From Pseudoscleropodium purum (taxonomy: Eukaryota > Streptophyta > Bryopsida > Hypnales > Brachytheciaceae): 64,000 nucleotides of DNA. A program made the translations under genes and the position numbers. Location of the stretch: positions 9,982,001 through 10,046,000 of the forward strand of contig OZ017803.1 in assembly GCA_963969395.1 (NCBI GenBank). The letters run 5' to 3'. Below the pieces are notes generated by a model. The model did no database searches. It was not told the DNA's origin and saw only the letters and a program-made list of their open reading frames with translations. This document shows, one piece after another, positions 1 through 13,450 of this stretch (positions are counted from its first letter, which is position 1; each line of letters opens with the position of its first letter).

Positions 1-3000
1 ATATTTTGGGTGATTTAACCCTAGAAGGACGATGCAGACCATCAATATGTTCGGATGTTCGGGGAGAACCGCCAGTTAGTTCATTGTTAGCCGGTGCCTT
101 CCGAGGATTCAGAACCGGACAAAATATTGGTAGGACTGGCAACCAATCAGTGTGCAAAAAATAAAGGTGGTATGCTTTTGGCAAAGTAGGTACCACTTTA
201 GGGTTGGTCTCTGAGGAGCTTGGAGCACTTGGATAAGGTGGGGTGGATATTGCTTTAGGGTTGGTTGTGGTTGTCAGCCTCTAAGCTACTCCATTGTCTT
301 TGTTCACCTAATGTAATGAAATTTGGAGTTTAGTTTCAAAACTAGCATGTATTTGAAAGAATCTTTGAAAGAATTAGCATGTTTCAAATTTGAAGTTAGG
401 GCTGCATTATGCTATGGTGGAGAAGTGCATTAGTCAAGAAATGGAGGTAAATGGAGCAATATGATTGGAGCAAATTTTGTTCTTCACTAGATTGGATTTA
501 TATTGTAGGCAAGACTTGTCCATTGAGGAACTTCAAGCACGGATGAAAAATGGACATGGTTGCCTATCTGGTAGTAGTCTTTGTAATTGGAGTTCTTTAG
601 AGGTCAATATAGTATTGTAGCAAAATTGTTATTCTACAAAATTTGCAATATGTTATTACTAAAATTATAAATGATGATAACTTACTACATTGGACTACTA
701 CTTGACATTGATATAATTGCCTATTTTTTTATGTTTGTAATGGTGAAGACAAACTATTTTTGTACATACTGGGTAGTAGTAGGTAAAACAACCCATGTTG
801 AATATGTAAATTAGAATAAGTAAGAGCTCAAACATTCATAATTAAGTCAAAGCAGAAATTGTATTTGAAGTAGAATTGTAGACCTTCTTTAGGCATAGGA
901 AAACAAATTTTTTCAAAAAAATTTAAATTAAAAGAAGTTAGGAAATCAAGTTGAATTTCATATCCAAAAATTATTTTGAGGTTTCAAGCCTCTAATCAAA
1001 AGTTATGAACAAATTTTAGAAAGGGTTTGGAAGGGATATTTTCTTTGACATTTTCAAACATTGTCTCTAAATTTGTCCATAACTTTTTATTGGAGGCTTA
1101 AAATCTCAAAATAATTTTTGGTTATGAAACTTTATTTCCCAACTTCTTTTAATTCAAAGTCTTTTGAAAAAAATTATTTTAGTATACCTAAATGAGGTCT
1201 AAAATTCTACTTCAAACATATTTTCTTCATTTTGAAAATGAACAGTCAAATTTTCATCTTCAAATTATCTCATATCCATTGAGGATTCATGATGGAAAAT
1301 GGATTTTAATATAAAAAGGATGCCCCATAGACTTTACAATGTCAATGAAGCAATCCCTAAATTGAACCGTCATAATTTGTCTTTGATGGTAGATGGTTAA
1401 ATTGCATAGGTACATTACCTAATGGACAAAAATTGAATTGCATATACTTGAATGATTCCCACAAATTCAATATATAATGGATTTACGTGAAATTATTATG
1501 ACACAAACTAGACAAGTAGATACATTTTTTCTAACAAGTTTTATTGAAATTGAGAACTAAATGTAAAATTTATTGCTTCTCAAAGTTCATTGTAGCACCA
1601 AAACATTCAAATTATATCCTTGGGGATTGTTGGCCAATGAACTTCAATTTGTGAAGTTGTGTAGAAGACTTCTCTAGTTGGTTTTTGCACTAGAACCTGT
1701 CAAGACTTATGAAGGCATTATTTTATAGTCTTTTGTTCTTGTCCAACCTTCCACTAGTTGCCTCAAATAATCATATTTTAGCCAAAACTTCTCAAGTGAC
1801 CGGTGTACTTTTCTACCTTAGGATAAAGTGGCTCCAAGATGAAAGTAGCCAATGAGAATTTTTATTAGAAGAAATGAATTGGGAGATTTTGATAAGGAAA
1901 AGATACAATTAGTGCCTTTGAAAAAAAAAAAAATAACTCCTACAAAGAAGAGGCAAATTATTGGGTCAACTTAAAAAACTTCCCAAATGCTTGTCCAATC
2001 AAAGATGTGAACCTTTGTAGGAGACATAGAAAAACAAATTTTCATCCAATATTTGTTTGGTAGATTAAGGAACCTCCAATATATATGGAGATATCCAAAA
2101 ATTCTTCTAAATGTAGGTAGACAATGTAAATAGATAAATAGAGATTTCCAAAATACAAACTACCTTTTAGTGTATTTTAGTAACTTCAAGCTCCTTTGTC
2201 TTGATCAAATTTTATTCTTAAAGTTTTATTTTTTGAGATTGAGTCTAACTATCAAAATGAAGTTAATCTTGAAACACTATTGAAGATGTAAAATGTCCCT
2301 AGGATGATTTTGTTTGAGATTGTAGAATGGAAAAAAAATTTCATCTAAGTATTTTTTTTGAAGTTGCTTCACTTGCTTGAATACATTTTTATTAATGAAT
2401 AGTATTGCAAATTACCTCATTACGAAATTATTGACATTTAAAATAAGAAGACTTTGAATCCATGAATCACCCTTGTAATGTAAATTAGCCCTTTCTTGCT
2501 ATTTACTTAAGATGTAAATTTGTGCCACAAAAGTGATATTTTTTGAATTTGAGAAGATGTGTTTTTTCCTTCGGATGATTTTAGGGCAAGGATAGAAAGA
2601 AAGAATATTCCAAATTTTTTATTAACCCCTAAAGTCCCATCATCCCCTTAGGGGACAAATCAGATTTTGGGCAAGTTATTGTGATTCCAATTTTAGAGGA
2701 TTTTTTTAAAAATTAAAGAAAACCTAATTAGCTTTGTAAAAATATAATTTTTATTTCAATTGGTCCTCAGGAGTAAAAGTTATACCACAAAAAGCCTAAA
2801 ACTAAACTTGGTAGGCAACACAAAATAATCGCAAAAAAATAAAAAAATAAAATCTTATTTTTTCCCCTAAAATGTTATATTTTATCTAGATGTAAGGCTT
2901 TTCATTTGTTCTATTTGGACTAATAATGAGAAAGTTAAGGACAATCTTGTTTTTGGGATAATTTAAGCATCATTTAAAAAAAATAACTTATAGGATTCAT

Positions 3001-6000
3001 TTTAGAATGCAATTTTCACAATTTCTTTTTGTGAATGTTGTGTTTGCTTGCTTAAACAATCTCACCATTGGAATTGTCTTTCAATCTGATCTTAGAGTTA
3101 TTAACAATTTAGTGTTTTTTTCAATATTGGATCTACTTCTACTAAATAATTTTTTAAAGAATGAAAATCAATTCTTTTTTTATTTTGAATCTCTAGACTT
3201 TCAACTCAATTTTTCAATATAATTTTTTTTTAATTCAAAGTCTATAGTGCAAAAAATTCTAGAAATAGCAGTCAAAGTCATTTGAAATTGTAGGCTAGTG
3301 TTCAAAAAAACTTTTTTTTTCAACTTTGAATGATAATATCTTCCAATCTATACAATCAAACTTCATGAAATTTTTACCACAAAAGCCAAGCCAAGTGAAG
3401 TACAAGATCCTATAGTTAGATTCTTAAAATGTTTAAAATTTTTTTTTTTGGATGAATGCAACAAAAATGGCAATTTTGAGTGATTTTTGCCAAAAAAAAA
3501 ATGGCCTATGGATTTTAGGAGTTAAGAGTTACTTTAGCATTTTTTTTTTAATGAATATTGTTGAATTTTCCCTCCTTTTAATATTTTTTATTTTTTTCTA
3601 TAAGAAAATAAAAAATCTAAAAATCAATGTGTACCATGAGTTGTTCTAATATTAAAGGGGAAAATTGAGTTTCATCTAGAATATGAGTGGCACCACAAAG
3701 TCTTATTTTTTGTAGAAATTGGTAACAAGCCAAGAATATTTCAACTTGTACTAATTCAAAAGAGTGACTTTGGCAAATTATTTAATGCATGCACTATTAG
3801 GTCTAATTAATGTTATTAGTGTATTTTGGCAATTTTTACTCCTTTCTTCTAATTGAAATTTTAGTCATAAAAACTAGTACACCCTATGTGGTTGCCACAA
3901 CCACTTACACACCATTTGCTTTTGACTTTTATAACAAAAGTGAAAGTGAATCCTTCCATAAATCTCCTTTCATACCTATTTATTTTGTAGCAAACTATCC
4001 TCATTAATGTCGTTTAATTCACATGTGCTATTAATTATCAATTTTTGTATTATACTTGTTTTCTTTTAAAAAAATTGGTGTATGAAATATTTTGCCAAAT
4101 TTTATGAAATAAAAGAAAAACTTCAATTATAAGTAAAATAAAATTATTAATTATTAATTATTAAATAGAAGAAATTATAAAGTAAAAATAAATTATAAAA
4201 TAAAAATATTGATACAATGTCATGGCAGTCAAAGGGTTCTCTAACTCATTGACCCTTAGGCCAAACGGCTCAAATGTTCTTTCCAACCAATTTTCTAATT
4301 TCCAATGCCGATCAAAATTTTGAAATGGCACAAAACAAGCTTTTTGAGCACACACTTTTCAAGGGCTTTCTATCAACATGAAGCACACTACCATCAAGGC
4401 ATTGACTTAGAAGATCTTGATGTATGTCACAAAAAAAACAAATAAACAACAAACAAACATCTTAATAGTATAGGTAGATGATCTTTTTTTAATTTGATTT
4501 TGACAATAAAATGAACTTTATTATGTTGTCTTTTACTCCAATTTGAAAATCTCTAAAATTTTTAAAATTCAACATATTATTGCAATTTGAATTTTGGACC
4601 TATAACAAGAAAGTGCTGATTTTTCTAATTTTCTAATGACATGGTAAATTGATTTGCTTTATGTTGTTCTACACTACAAGTTGATTTATAAAGCATATTT
4701 TGTATTTGATATTATTTTCTTAATTCAAAAATTTACAACAATTTCAAATTTTCACAAATTTTTAAAAAAGATTATGACTTCCAAATGATATGTGGTTATA
4801 TCTTTGGAAAATAAATGTAATAAAATTCATTCATATATAGTTGAAAATAGGAATACAAAGAAAGAAGGGCTTTGAAGTGTGTAAACATGATCATAGGTCC
4901 ATTTTTTAGGATATACCCTAATTAGGTCTTATCACCAAGTTTATCAACCAAATATTATTAGACATCAACATGAATGGATGTATTCTTTGTTTCTACAATT
5001 TCCTTGAGTCATTCATTGGACATTTATTCCTAATGTCTTTCTTAAAAGGATGATAACATGTCTTCAACTATTGTATGCGTGATTATTTTTAATTTTAATT
5101 TAAATATTTTTTAAAGTAAATTTAATCTTTGGTTAGGTATTTTTTATAGCAATACATCTAATATAAGAACTAGTCATGTTTTCAAATTTTGAAGGCATTC
5201 CTCTTCAAAGGATTAACTTTATTAGAAGTTTACTAGAAAATGCGAGTGATCTCTCTAGTAGATGTATTGCTAAAAAAAACTTGCCTTTGGAATTTAAATT
5301 AAAGTAAAGGCAAGCTACTTTTGCAGATTTGTTGATTTATCATATAATTGCAAGAATCATTTTTTTATGAGTGTAGGGAATTATTTGGAAGGACATTGTA
5401 GCTTGGGCAAAAATAACACACAATTGGGAGGGTGGTACTAATTTGCCAAAGAGTCACATTATTTTACATTAATGCAAGGTGCAATATTAGCTAATTAGAC
5501 TAATGTTTACAAAAAAATTAATTCTATTGACTCTAATTTTGTAAGTGACATTAATTTTGTTGCTACACCAATTAATAGGATAAATCAAAGTTAGTAAATG
5601 CTCTTTTTCCTTTTTTTTTTATACTTATTGTTACCTTTTTAGAATCTATTTAAATGATTAATTTTAACTGCTATAAATATAAATGAAATTATTTTTGACC
5701 ATTATTAGCTTTGAAAATTTAACAATGATGTTCTTCATATTTGTATAGAGTTATTATTTTAATGTAATAATATTTATTATATAATATTGAAAGAATTATT
5801 TTTGATTTATTTGCTCATATTTGAAAAAGATATTATTTTTTAACTACTTGAACTAGCATTTTCAACTCTTATATTTTCATGGTCCTATCTAGTAAAAAAG
5901 AACTAGTAGCTCTTGTTACATTTACTTGTTAGTTCCTTTTATATATCAACAAATTAGGCCATACACTTAATTAAAAATTGTTTTTGTTAGATTGTAAGTA

Positions 6001-7609
6001 GATTGTTTCTTGGAAAAACTTTTTCTTTCACAATTATTTCCATTCTTTTTCTCTTACAACAACTATTCATTTGATGAAAATAAAAAAACAAAGAAATTTT
6101 ATAGTACATGATATGATTGTTGATATGGAAAACATTCATTAACCCATAAACAACGTTGAGGACATTTTCCAGTTGATAAATGAAAATAAATCTCTACCTG
6201 GAGGACAAAAGTACAACTACTCATCCTCCAAATCTTGTGTGAAAAGGGAAGGTCATTTACATTAGTTTGACTTCCAATGAGTGCTTTTACATTTTTTTTA
6301 AACAAACAATTTATATCATATTAAAACAAATGATTTCCATAGTGACTACTTGTCATTTAAGTGTTAAGTAGGAACAATGGATCCATAGTTATATAGTGGA
6401 TCCATTGATGCTTGAAGGTAATTGCATCCAAAATGATCCAAATATACATTTGAATATGGTTTCTATTGCTATCTTAGAAAAGGACATTGAAAACTAAAAA
6501 TATTCAATGAATTTTTCTCAAAGAAACTATAAAAATGAAGAACTAAAAATATCTTATAAATTTTTGTCAAGGAAACTATAGAAATGAAAAATACACCTAT
6601 TCATCTTAGAATCTAATAATAATTGGCTATTTGGCTACAAGGCCACATCTTTCTAGGATTAAAATTGATTAAGTTATTGTCATACATACAAACCCATTTC
6701 CACCCATGCACCCAATTCCATCTTTATGTTCCAATGGAGTACATTCTAAAAAACAAATGTACACCATAGGTACATGAGGGAGGAATTCTTAACTAGAAGT
6801 CTACCTTCAGATCTTATTGGAAGTCCAAAGGGAATCCACATTTCCTTAGTTTTCTTTTAATGACATTATATGAATAAAATAAATATATGAATAAATTACG
6901 AATTTTCAAAATATTGAAAATGGATTAACCCATCATCGATTAACCCATCATCACCCCTAGGCTTCATACATTTTAGGCAAGAATATGTAAGAAACAAGTA
7001 CCAAGCAGGTGCAGTTACCTTCCTTACAAATTACATTTATAATCATCAGTGCCTACTCCACTACAATCCAAAAACTTCTCATCCACTACTCAAAGCAAAC
7101 ATTTTTGTGAACTCCAATGAATGTAGAAACAGAGTGCACGCATTTTGAACCTAAGCCTGTATCAACAGAGTTAGTAACTCAACCCCTCTGCAATCCTTTC
7201 CAAAATCCTACGAAAGTTTTGTGATCTAATCATAGGACCGAACTGCCCCCTCGTGGAGCTTGCCGATTCCCAAGTTTCAGGTGTGAACATCCTCAGTCTC
7301 CAAGCGAAACATTTGTCCAAAAAACTTCCCTCACTAACCAAAAAACTGATGTGACCAAATTTCACTTCTTTCTTACCCTGAGAAAAGACTCCTGTGGCTA
7401 GGATGAACTAATGCTCAACCAGGGACGATAACCCTTGCTATGACCGAGGCTTGTATACACAAGTTTTGGATTATAAAACACTCACCCACTTGTAACTCGT
7501 AGACTTAAGGTAGTTCTTTAGCAATAGCTCTCATAAGTGGGCTGCCATATTAGAGTACCAGGCTTACAGAAAGGTATCCCTCTGAGCATTTTCCACGCAT
7601 GATCCATGT
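1..7609. other. AT-rich repeat-derived spacer, no gene recognised
   Basis: This stretch is strongly AT-rich, with long A and T runs and only short random-looking ORFs. I see no conserved protein domain on either strand. At 2622-3525 it holds a degenerate TTAA-flanked element, annotated separately. Positions 4215-4430 and 6110-6300 are slightly less AT-rich and have minus-strand ORFs of 64 and 68 codons. I do not recognise them and would not call them genes. From about 6950 the composition shifts towards that of the metacaspase 3' flank. Confidence 0.6.
2622..3525 (+). mobile_element. TTAA-flanked non-autonomous element, about 900 bp (copy A)
   Basis: The unit is bounded by TTAA at 2622-2625 and 3522-3525. 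Its left end begins CCCCTAAAGTCCC, and its right end on the opposite strand begins CTCCTAAAATCC. Its interior aligns by eye with 49074-50005. Shared landmarks are the internal 'aggggacaaat' segment, 'ggacaatcttgttt', and the downstream motif around 'caatctcaccattgg'. No transposase ORF is present. TTAA target sites and CCC-starting ends are hallmarks of piggyBac-type DNA transposons, so a piggyBac-like MITE is the inferred class. Confidence 0.5.
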
Positions 7610-10181
7610 TCATAACCTAAACGGCGCTGAAACATCAAAACATTTGGACGAAGTCAGTTGAGGTTCCTGCAAACGAGCACAAACAGTAAACAAGTTAGTA
7701 TATTCTTTTTTCCGAAGTGCAATGGAATCAGATAAAAACATGCCGAGAGGGCGAGATGAATGGACATCTGAAGTTTTCATAGTTTCATAGTGGACTCACC
7801 GGCGTGTCACCACCCTCATAGCTGCCACCTTTCAGAAGCATGTCAATGAGGGATGTGACCACTTGATTTTCGGCCATATGAATTGCTGAACGCATGGCAT
7901 TTAGAAGGTTTCCGTAAGTGGTGCCATATCCACGTTCAATCGCCTGAATGAAGCAGTAGGTCATCTCTCCTGTTGAGGTTAACTTCCCCAGGCTTTCCTG
8001 CAAAATGGTGATTGCAACTAGAAAATAAAGACATCCCCATGAAAAGGTGATAAGAGAACTACAGCACGGAGAGCACACAGGCCACTTCACCGAATACTAA
8101 AGGTTCCTAAAACTAAAAATGAACACGTTTTATGGCTGTTTACAGGAAAGCCAAGAAGCATAACCTACCCCATAAAAGGGGTAGTATATCAGTGCAACCT
8201 ATGCCCTATGTCCCACGGGTTTAAAAGAGACTTCGAGACTTTAGATTTAAGCCTGCCTGCAGACAAGGCCCGGGTTCTTTCTATCCAAGAAGTATATTCC
8301 TCTGTTTAGCAATTCCTGCTCACTTTCCTTAGAATGATCACACATCGACTCCAACTGGAAAAGTACTTACCATAGAATCAAAAACCGTTTGATGGTCATC
8401 ACAGCCACTGAACGAATAAACATTTCCGCCCGTTGTCCCCTTCCAAGTTCCGGTAGCAGGACGATGATCTTCCCAAACGAAGGCTTCATGTCTGCAACAA
8501 GATGATAACTAAGTTTCTGAATCCACACCTTTTCTTCCCAGTGGTATCAATGATATTTTCATACTGGTCAAAACATCAGTCCAGTATTGCTAAACTTCCA
8601 AGCATAGAGCTGCAATTGGGTCAAAATAAAAAATCCTTACCCTCTATATCTGTAGAGAAAGGGCAGATCTAAAACAGTGCCGCTGTGGCAGGCATCCACT
8701 ATGGCGTGAAGATCAACTCCAGTGGGTAGGGGCCTAACAATTGTGGTATTGATGTCATCGTCAAGAATCTGGCCAGCCGTCATGAAGTCCACAGGTACCA
8801 ATGTCTCATCGAAGCCGTCAAGTTCTTCCCCTTTGTAGTTGGGCTGTTGAGAGCCGTGACCTGAGAAATGAAACACAAGCGAGTCTCCAGCTTGGCATCC
8901 TTGAACAAGCCATTCCAGAGCTTGCATAATGTTGTACTTTGTAGGTCGTCGGCGTGGATCCACCTGATCCTCTGCACGTATGTACGTCAGCATCTGAAGC
9001 CGCTAAATAGAGTATTCAGAACTTTCTCCAATCACTTCTTGAACTTAAAGCAGTACATCAACATGTTAAAATACTAAAATCAATGCGAAACATTTTAAAT
9101 CTCATGGTGAAACAATTCTGAAGAGACGAACAAACGAGATTACAGCAAGGGTGGTTCTTCGTATTGAAACCTGCATTCTAAATTCAAGGGCCAGCCAATA
9201 TAATGCTGGACAAACACACAACCTGGTTGCACTCATCGAGGTATTTCATAGGCCACTATTCCTAAAAGGCAAGCTTACTGCATTCCCAAATGATTGAGAG
9301 TAACTTTAGAGTCCTCCAAGGAGTAATTTGAAAACAAGCAAGGAATCTGTCGTACCTGTGAGCACAAGGATAGCAGATTCTGGGAAGTGGAACTTCGACA
9401 TGAGCAAGTAGCTCATGCACTTAGCATCATTCAAGCATCCCTTGAGCTCAATAGATGTCCCTCGGTACGCAATTCCACAAATAACGGCTCTCTTAGAACC
9501 TTGTGCATTGAATGGCTTAGGACTGTACTGCAACGGGTTTGAGGAAGAATTGTGACGATAAAGCTGTACGCCTTGCGTTGACAAGGGAACAGCGGGTTTT
9601 GTCGATCCCGGAGTGATTGGTGGCCGCCTCGCGTTCGGGGAAATCGAGCTTTCCAGGGGGAACCTTGGACTGGATTCTTCTGGAGGCATGCTCTGCGAGA
9701 ACTGAATCAGACTAGGGTCCTCAATTATTTTTGGTTCTGAGACCAGAATGGTCGGGAGGTTGAGCATGCTCCGGTCAGTCACTGGTCCTGCTTTGAAGGA
9801 CGACTGATGCTGAAAATGAGGTTGTCCGGGAACTTGGGTTCGAGACATGGAAATGGAGCGAAACTGGGCCAGCGGGTGTTGGCTGGGAATGGGATCATGG
9901 TGATGAAAAGGAGTGTGTTGCTGATTTGGAGGGGGGAGACTTAAGGAACCAGAAAGGGAGCCGTGAGGATCGGCACTCGGACTACTTCTGCCCTCCCAAT
10001 ATGGCACGGCAGGATGCGGTGAATTGCTGACAGCCGTCGATGAGGTCGAAACATCTTGTGCAGAGGTCACATGAATTACTGCCAAGCAGTGCTCGCAGAT
10101 GATGGACTTCGTACCTGGAGGCAGCGTCACTAACGCCTCCACTTGACACTTGCTGCACTTGACTTTCCTCTCCTCCCCCAT
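7610..10181 (-). CDS. Type I metacaspase with LSD1-type zinc finger (five exons, 510 aa)
   Basis: This encodes a Ca2+-dependent, Arg/Lys-specific cysteine protease of family C14B, linked in plants to cell death and protein-aggregate clearance. Exons on the minus strand are 10181-9356, 8971-8641, 8491-8371, 7997-7800 and 7666-7610. All junctions are GT-AG, all phases agree, and the sum is 511 codons. An LSD1-like zinc finger (two CxxC pairs) lies at residues 8-31. A Pro/Ser/Gln-rich prodomain of about 190 residues follows. The p20 core starts at KRAVICGIAYRG. Catalytic His is H314 in FSGHGSQ, and catalytic Cys is C370 in DACHSG. The p10 part holds WEDHRP and FSGCDDHQT and ends EPQLTSSKCFDV. 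The start at 10181 puts the zinc finger at the N-terminus, as in the family. An in-frame ATG at 10433 would add 84 residues without recognisable homology. Type II metacaspases lack the zinc finger, which excludes them. At 510 aa it is longer than typical plant type I members (about 360-420 aa) because of the prodomain. Confidence 0.93.
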
Positions 10182-13100
10182 GTTGAGTGGCAGTAATTCC
10201 TCAAATTCCAAATTTGTAAGTAGAAATAGTAATAACAAATGTATGTTCCAGGAATGCCCCCGTCTCCCAGTGATCCATCGACAGTAATAAAGATCACCTC
10301 GAACAGCTATACATAGCACCGCAGAATTTCCACGAACTGCCTCTGAAGAAGTCCGGAAATTCGTCTCACCACCTGCAGAGATGTCAACGACAGTGGCATC
10401 TTCATGTGAGTCAACCATGCCCCCTAGCATCATCTATTCAAAAGGTTAGATTACTTGTCGAACAATCAGCCAAGGGGGACCTATGTTCCCGCCTCCTTTT
10501 CATCAATTGAACCCCACGAATTTTCCAAATTAATCTACTTTAACTGAACACCTTTGTGATAGACCATGCACCACGAATATGACATAAACATTTTACAGGA
10601 CGGCAGACGACTTTTGATTTCACCGAAGCTAAACACCAAGAACAAAGGAAATATCACTACCAAACTGCCAACCTGTATAATCAAAGCATCGTTGGTATCA
10701 ACTCTCATCTTAATCGCACAATGATATAGCAAGTAAATAATACTGAACGACAACAGTCCGGGTAATGAAACAGAGCAGTGTCGAATAGGTTCAGCACTAC
10801 AGGAATCAAATCTAATGCAGTGCCTGTGCGATTAGAAACTCTACCGACAAACAGCTAAGCACAACAAACACAATCCTCAGGATCTTTCAGAGCCGAAAAT
10901 CGAACAGAAGTTAGGGCCAACTTCTTGACCAAAGCCAAGTAATAAGCGAGTACATGTTAAAATAACTCCCCAAACTTACGTAGCTATCTTCTTTATGGCG
11001 AGGCATGCTGCTCCTTACGCGGTTCGAAAATTCTCGAACATACATTACAGATTGGGCAGCTGTTTATATAATATTTAGTTGTAAAGGCAATACTAACACA
11101 AAGGTTCCAAGGTGAAGTAACTTGTAACGCTACCGAATCGCCAGACGTAGATCGGGAGGCGGAGAGATGCAGTAGCAAACCCTGCGCAATGGGCACTCCT
11201 CTATCTATCATGACTTTATCCGAATCCCCTGACAATATGAGAATGAACGCCCTATCATTTAAGAATCTCCTACTTAACCTAAAGCAAACAACTGGCAATC
11301 GACTCAAATACTACATCCAAGCATTCTCAGCTGATCAAAACACAATTAACGCACAACGAATACAACCAACTGCCACAGAACAGGAGTAGCAATAGGATCA
11401 ATTGGTTAACGTCCTCTCATTACTCTGGTTTCAACGTTTTCTTAACCAAGAACTTTCAAGCTTCTGTAAATCCAGCACAATTCTCAGACGAAGTAGATTG
11501 CACAACTTGAAACACATGATGGTCAATCTTCCTGCACGCACCTCATATTCACTCTATCTTTCCCTGCAATCCATCCCAACACCAAAGATCGATCTCCAAA
11601 TGAGTGCATGTGCAAAAAAATTCTAATCATGATAACCACCTTACTACAGCGGGTACTTAAGACTCAACCACATCATCCAGGACAGTATTTAGTACAGTAC
11701 TCAGACAATAATACCTAACTTCCTTTCAATCCATAAGATCCTATCCAAACGAGTGACAGAATCTGCAATCCCCAGAAATGGTTCGCACATGTTGACCATG
11801 AAATTCATTTAATGAAAGCGATTGGTAGATGCTTTTGACGAAATACCTGTCCAGCATTGGAAACACGTGCACCGACGTGAGCTCGTGTAAGTTGCAAGGC
11901 ACTCTAGACTGCAGGGCCCTCCTTCAACTCCTATCTCTGTATTCAGCCTGCAGTGTCAACTTGCCAAAACATCATTCTCCATGCATGACCATTTGGCGAA
12001 GTTGAAAGCATATGCACAGTGATATAAAACCAGATTGAAATGAGGAAGAGTCGCATAACAAAAAAATCCATCAGGGACTGCTGAAAAGGCAAGACGTTCA
12101 AAGTCCACAACGTCTGACGTGTCTGCACTACCAGTTACAAGGCTAAACCATTCATGTCTGAATTGCCTGCACATTCTACGTGCAAATTGAGAATGCATTA
12201 TAACGGCACGCTACCAAGTACCAACTAATTCGAATGCCAAATATCTGTTCGTGAGAGACATGTGTGCAACCAAAGCAGTCAAAGGTAGAGAGTAGTGCCG
12301 CCCCTATTCTTGGTAAACCCTAACTCCTATTCAAACGCGAAGATTTCAAAGTCGCTCTAATCTCATTGTATCTGAACCCACTCACCCAAAGTCATCAGGC
12401 ATACTTGTATTTGAGCTAAAATTTAGTAAAACAGAAGGTCACCTTTCACCGACTTCGCTTGTCTTCTCTTGCACCTCCAAATTCCTTCTCCGACGGCAAT
12501 CGCAAAGACGTTCTCCTGTATTGATCATGTATACTTCAAGAGAAATCAAGGAGTGAGAAGTGAAATCGATGACCAAGACAGGACTAGAATCAAAACACAA
12601 TGATGAGTTAACTCCAAGTTACCGACAAAGTAGTGTACAACTCCGGCGTCGTGAAAAACAAAGAACTCGAGTCTTACAATTGAAAACAACAAAAGCTTAA
12701 GCAGCAACAAAAGTCGGTAAACAGGGTCCAACCTCCAGCGGCTCCAGCGCCAATCGCCAAAGGTCAGAGCACACGAAATCTCGCGGGCTCTTGAACTCAA
12801 CCGATCTCCAAGGAAATGGTGATAATGACGACGGGCGAATCAGAAGACAAACGCTGCAGCAGGGGAGGTGCATGCGAAACCTGAATTGCATCACTTGAAG
12901 CCGGTATTACAAAAGCATCACTTCGCACTTCTGAAAAACTACAAAGCGAATCGCAGAAACAAAAAGAGACGCCAATCCGCAACAACAGCGGCTCCTCCTT
13001 GGCATTATCCTTTAGCAAGCTTGCTCTACCGTCTCCGCACCAAAACGATAGTGAAAGAAATGGAAAAACATCTGGCGTTGCAGGGCGGGGTTTCTCTGCA

Positions 13101-13450
13101 ACAACGAAACCGGAGCTTTTCAATCGAATCAGAGAAAATTCCGTACTAACATCGCTATCACGCAACACCAGGCCGGCCTGCATCCGTCATCCCCGAATTG
13201 CAATCAATCTGCAGACAGAATATATGAAGTGGCATTTGCTCTTGCCGCACTGACTGGGTCCTCTGCGAAAGAGATGCACCTGTCCCCGCAGAAATAGGGG
13301 TGTATTACCGTGTAATGGGCTCGGACGCTCTGCAAGATCAGCAAGTGTCTGCAATCCACGGTCATACCCTACTGTACCCCCGAATTCGCTGGCCGTGTCC
13401 ACATCCAGATAAACCTCATTCAAACTTACTGCATACCAAGATTCTTCAAT
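10182..13450 (-). promoter_or_regulatory. Metacaspase upstream region, probable long 5' leader with intron and promoter
   Basis: About 3.2 kb upstream of the metacaspase start has gene-like composition, clearly less AT-rich than the spacer beyond 13.45 kb. It has no ORF with recognisable homology. The longest minus-strand ORF (12797-13183, 128 codons) has no domain I know. The region 12.7-13.2 kb reads on the minus strand like a CT-rich leader exon followed by possible GT donors. A long 5'-UTR intron ending just before 10181 is therefore plausible but not proven. It could instead hold a small unrecognised gene. Confidence 0.3.

Noticed and set aside
4161..4355. 64-codon minus-strand ORF in the left spacer
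   Set aside because: Slightly less AT-rich than its surroundings, but no motif or gene structure could be supported.
10182..10433. In-frame 84-residue N-terminal extension of the metacaspase
   Set aside because: It would bury the LSD1 zinc finger, which is N-terminal in the family. The extension has no homology I can see.
12797..13183. 128-codon minus-strand ORF upstream of the metacaspase
   Set aside because: No recognisable motif, overlapped by plus-strand ORFs of similar length, and placed where a leader exon is expected.
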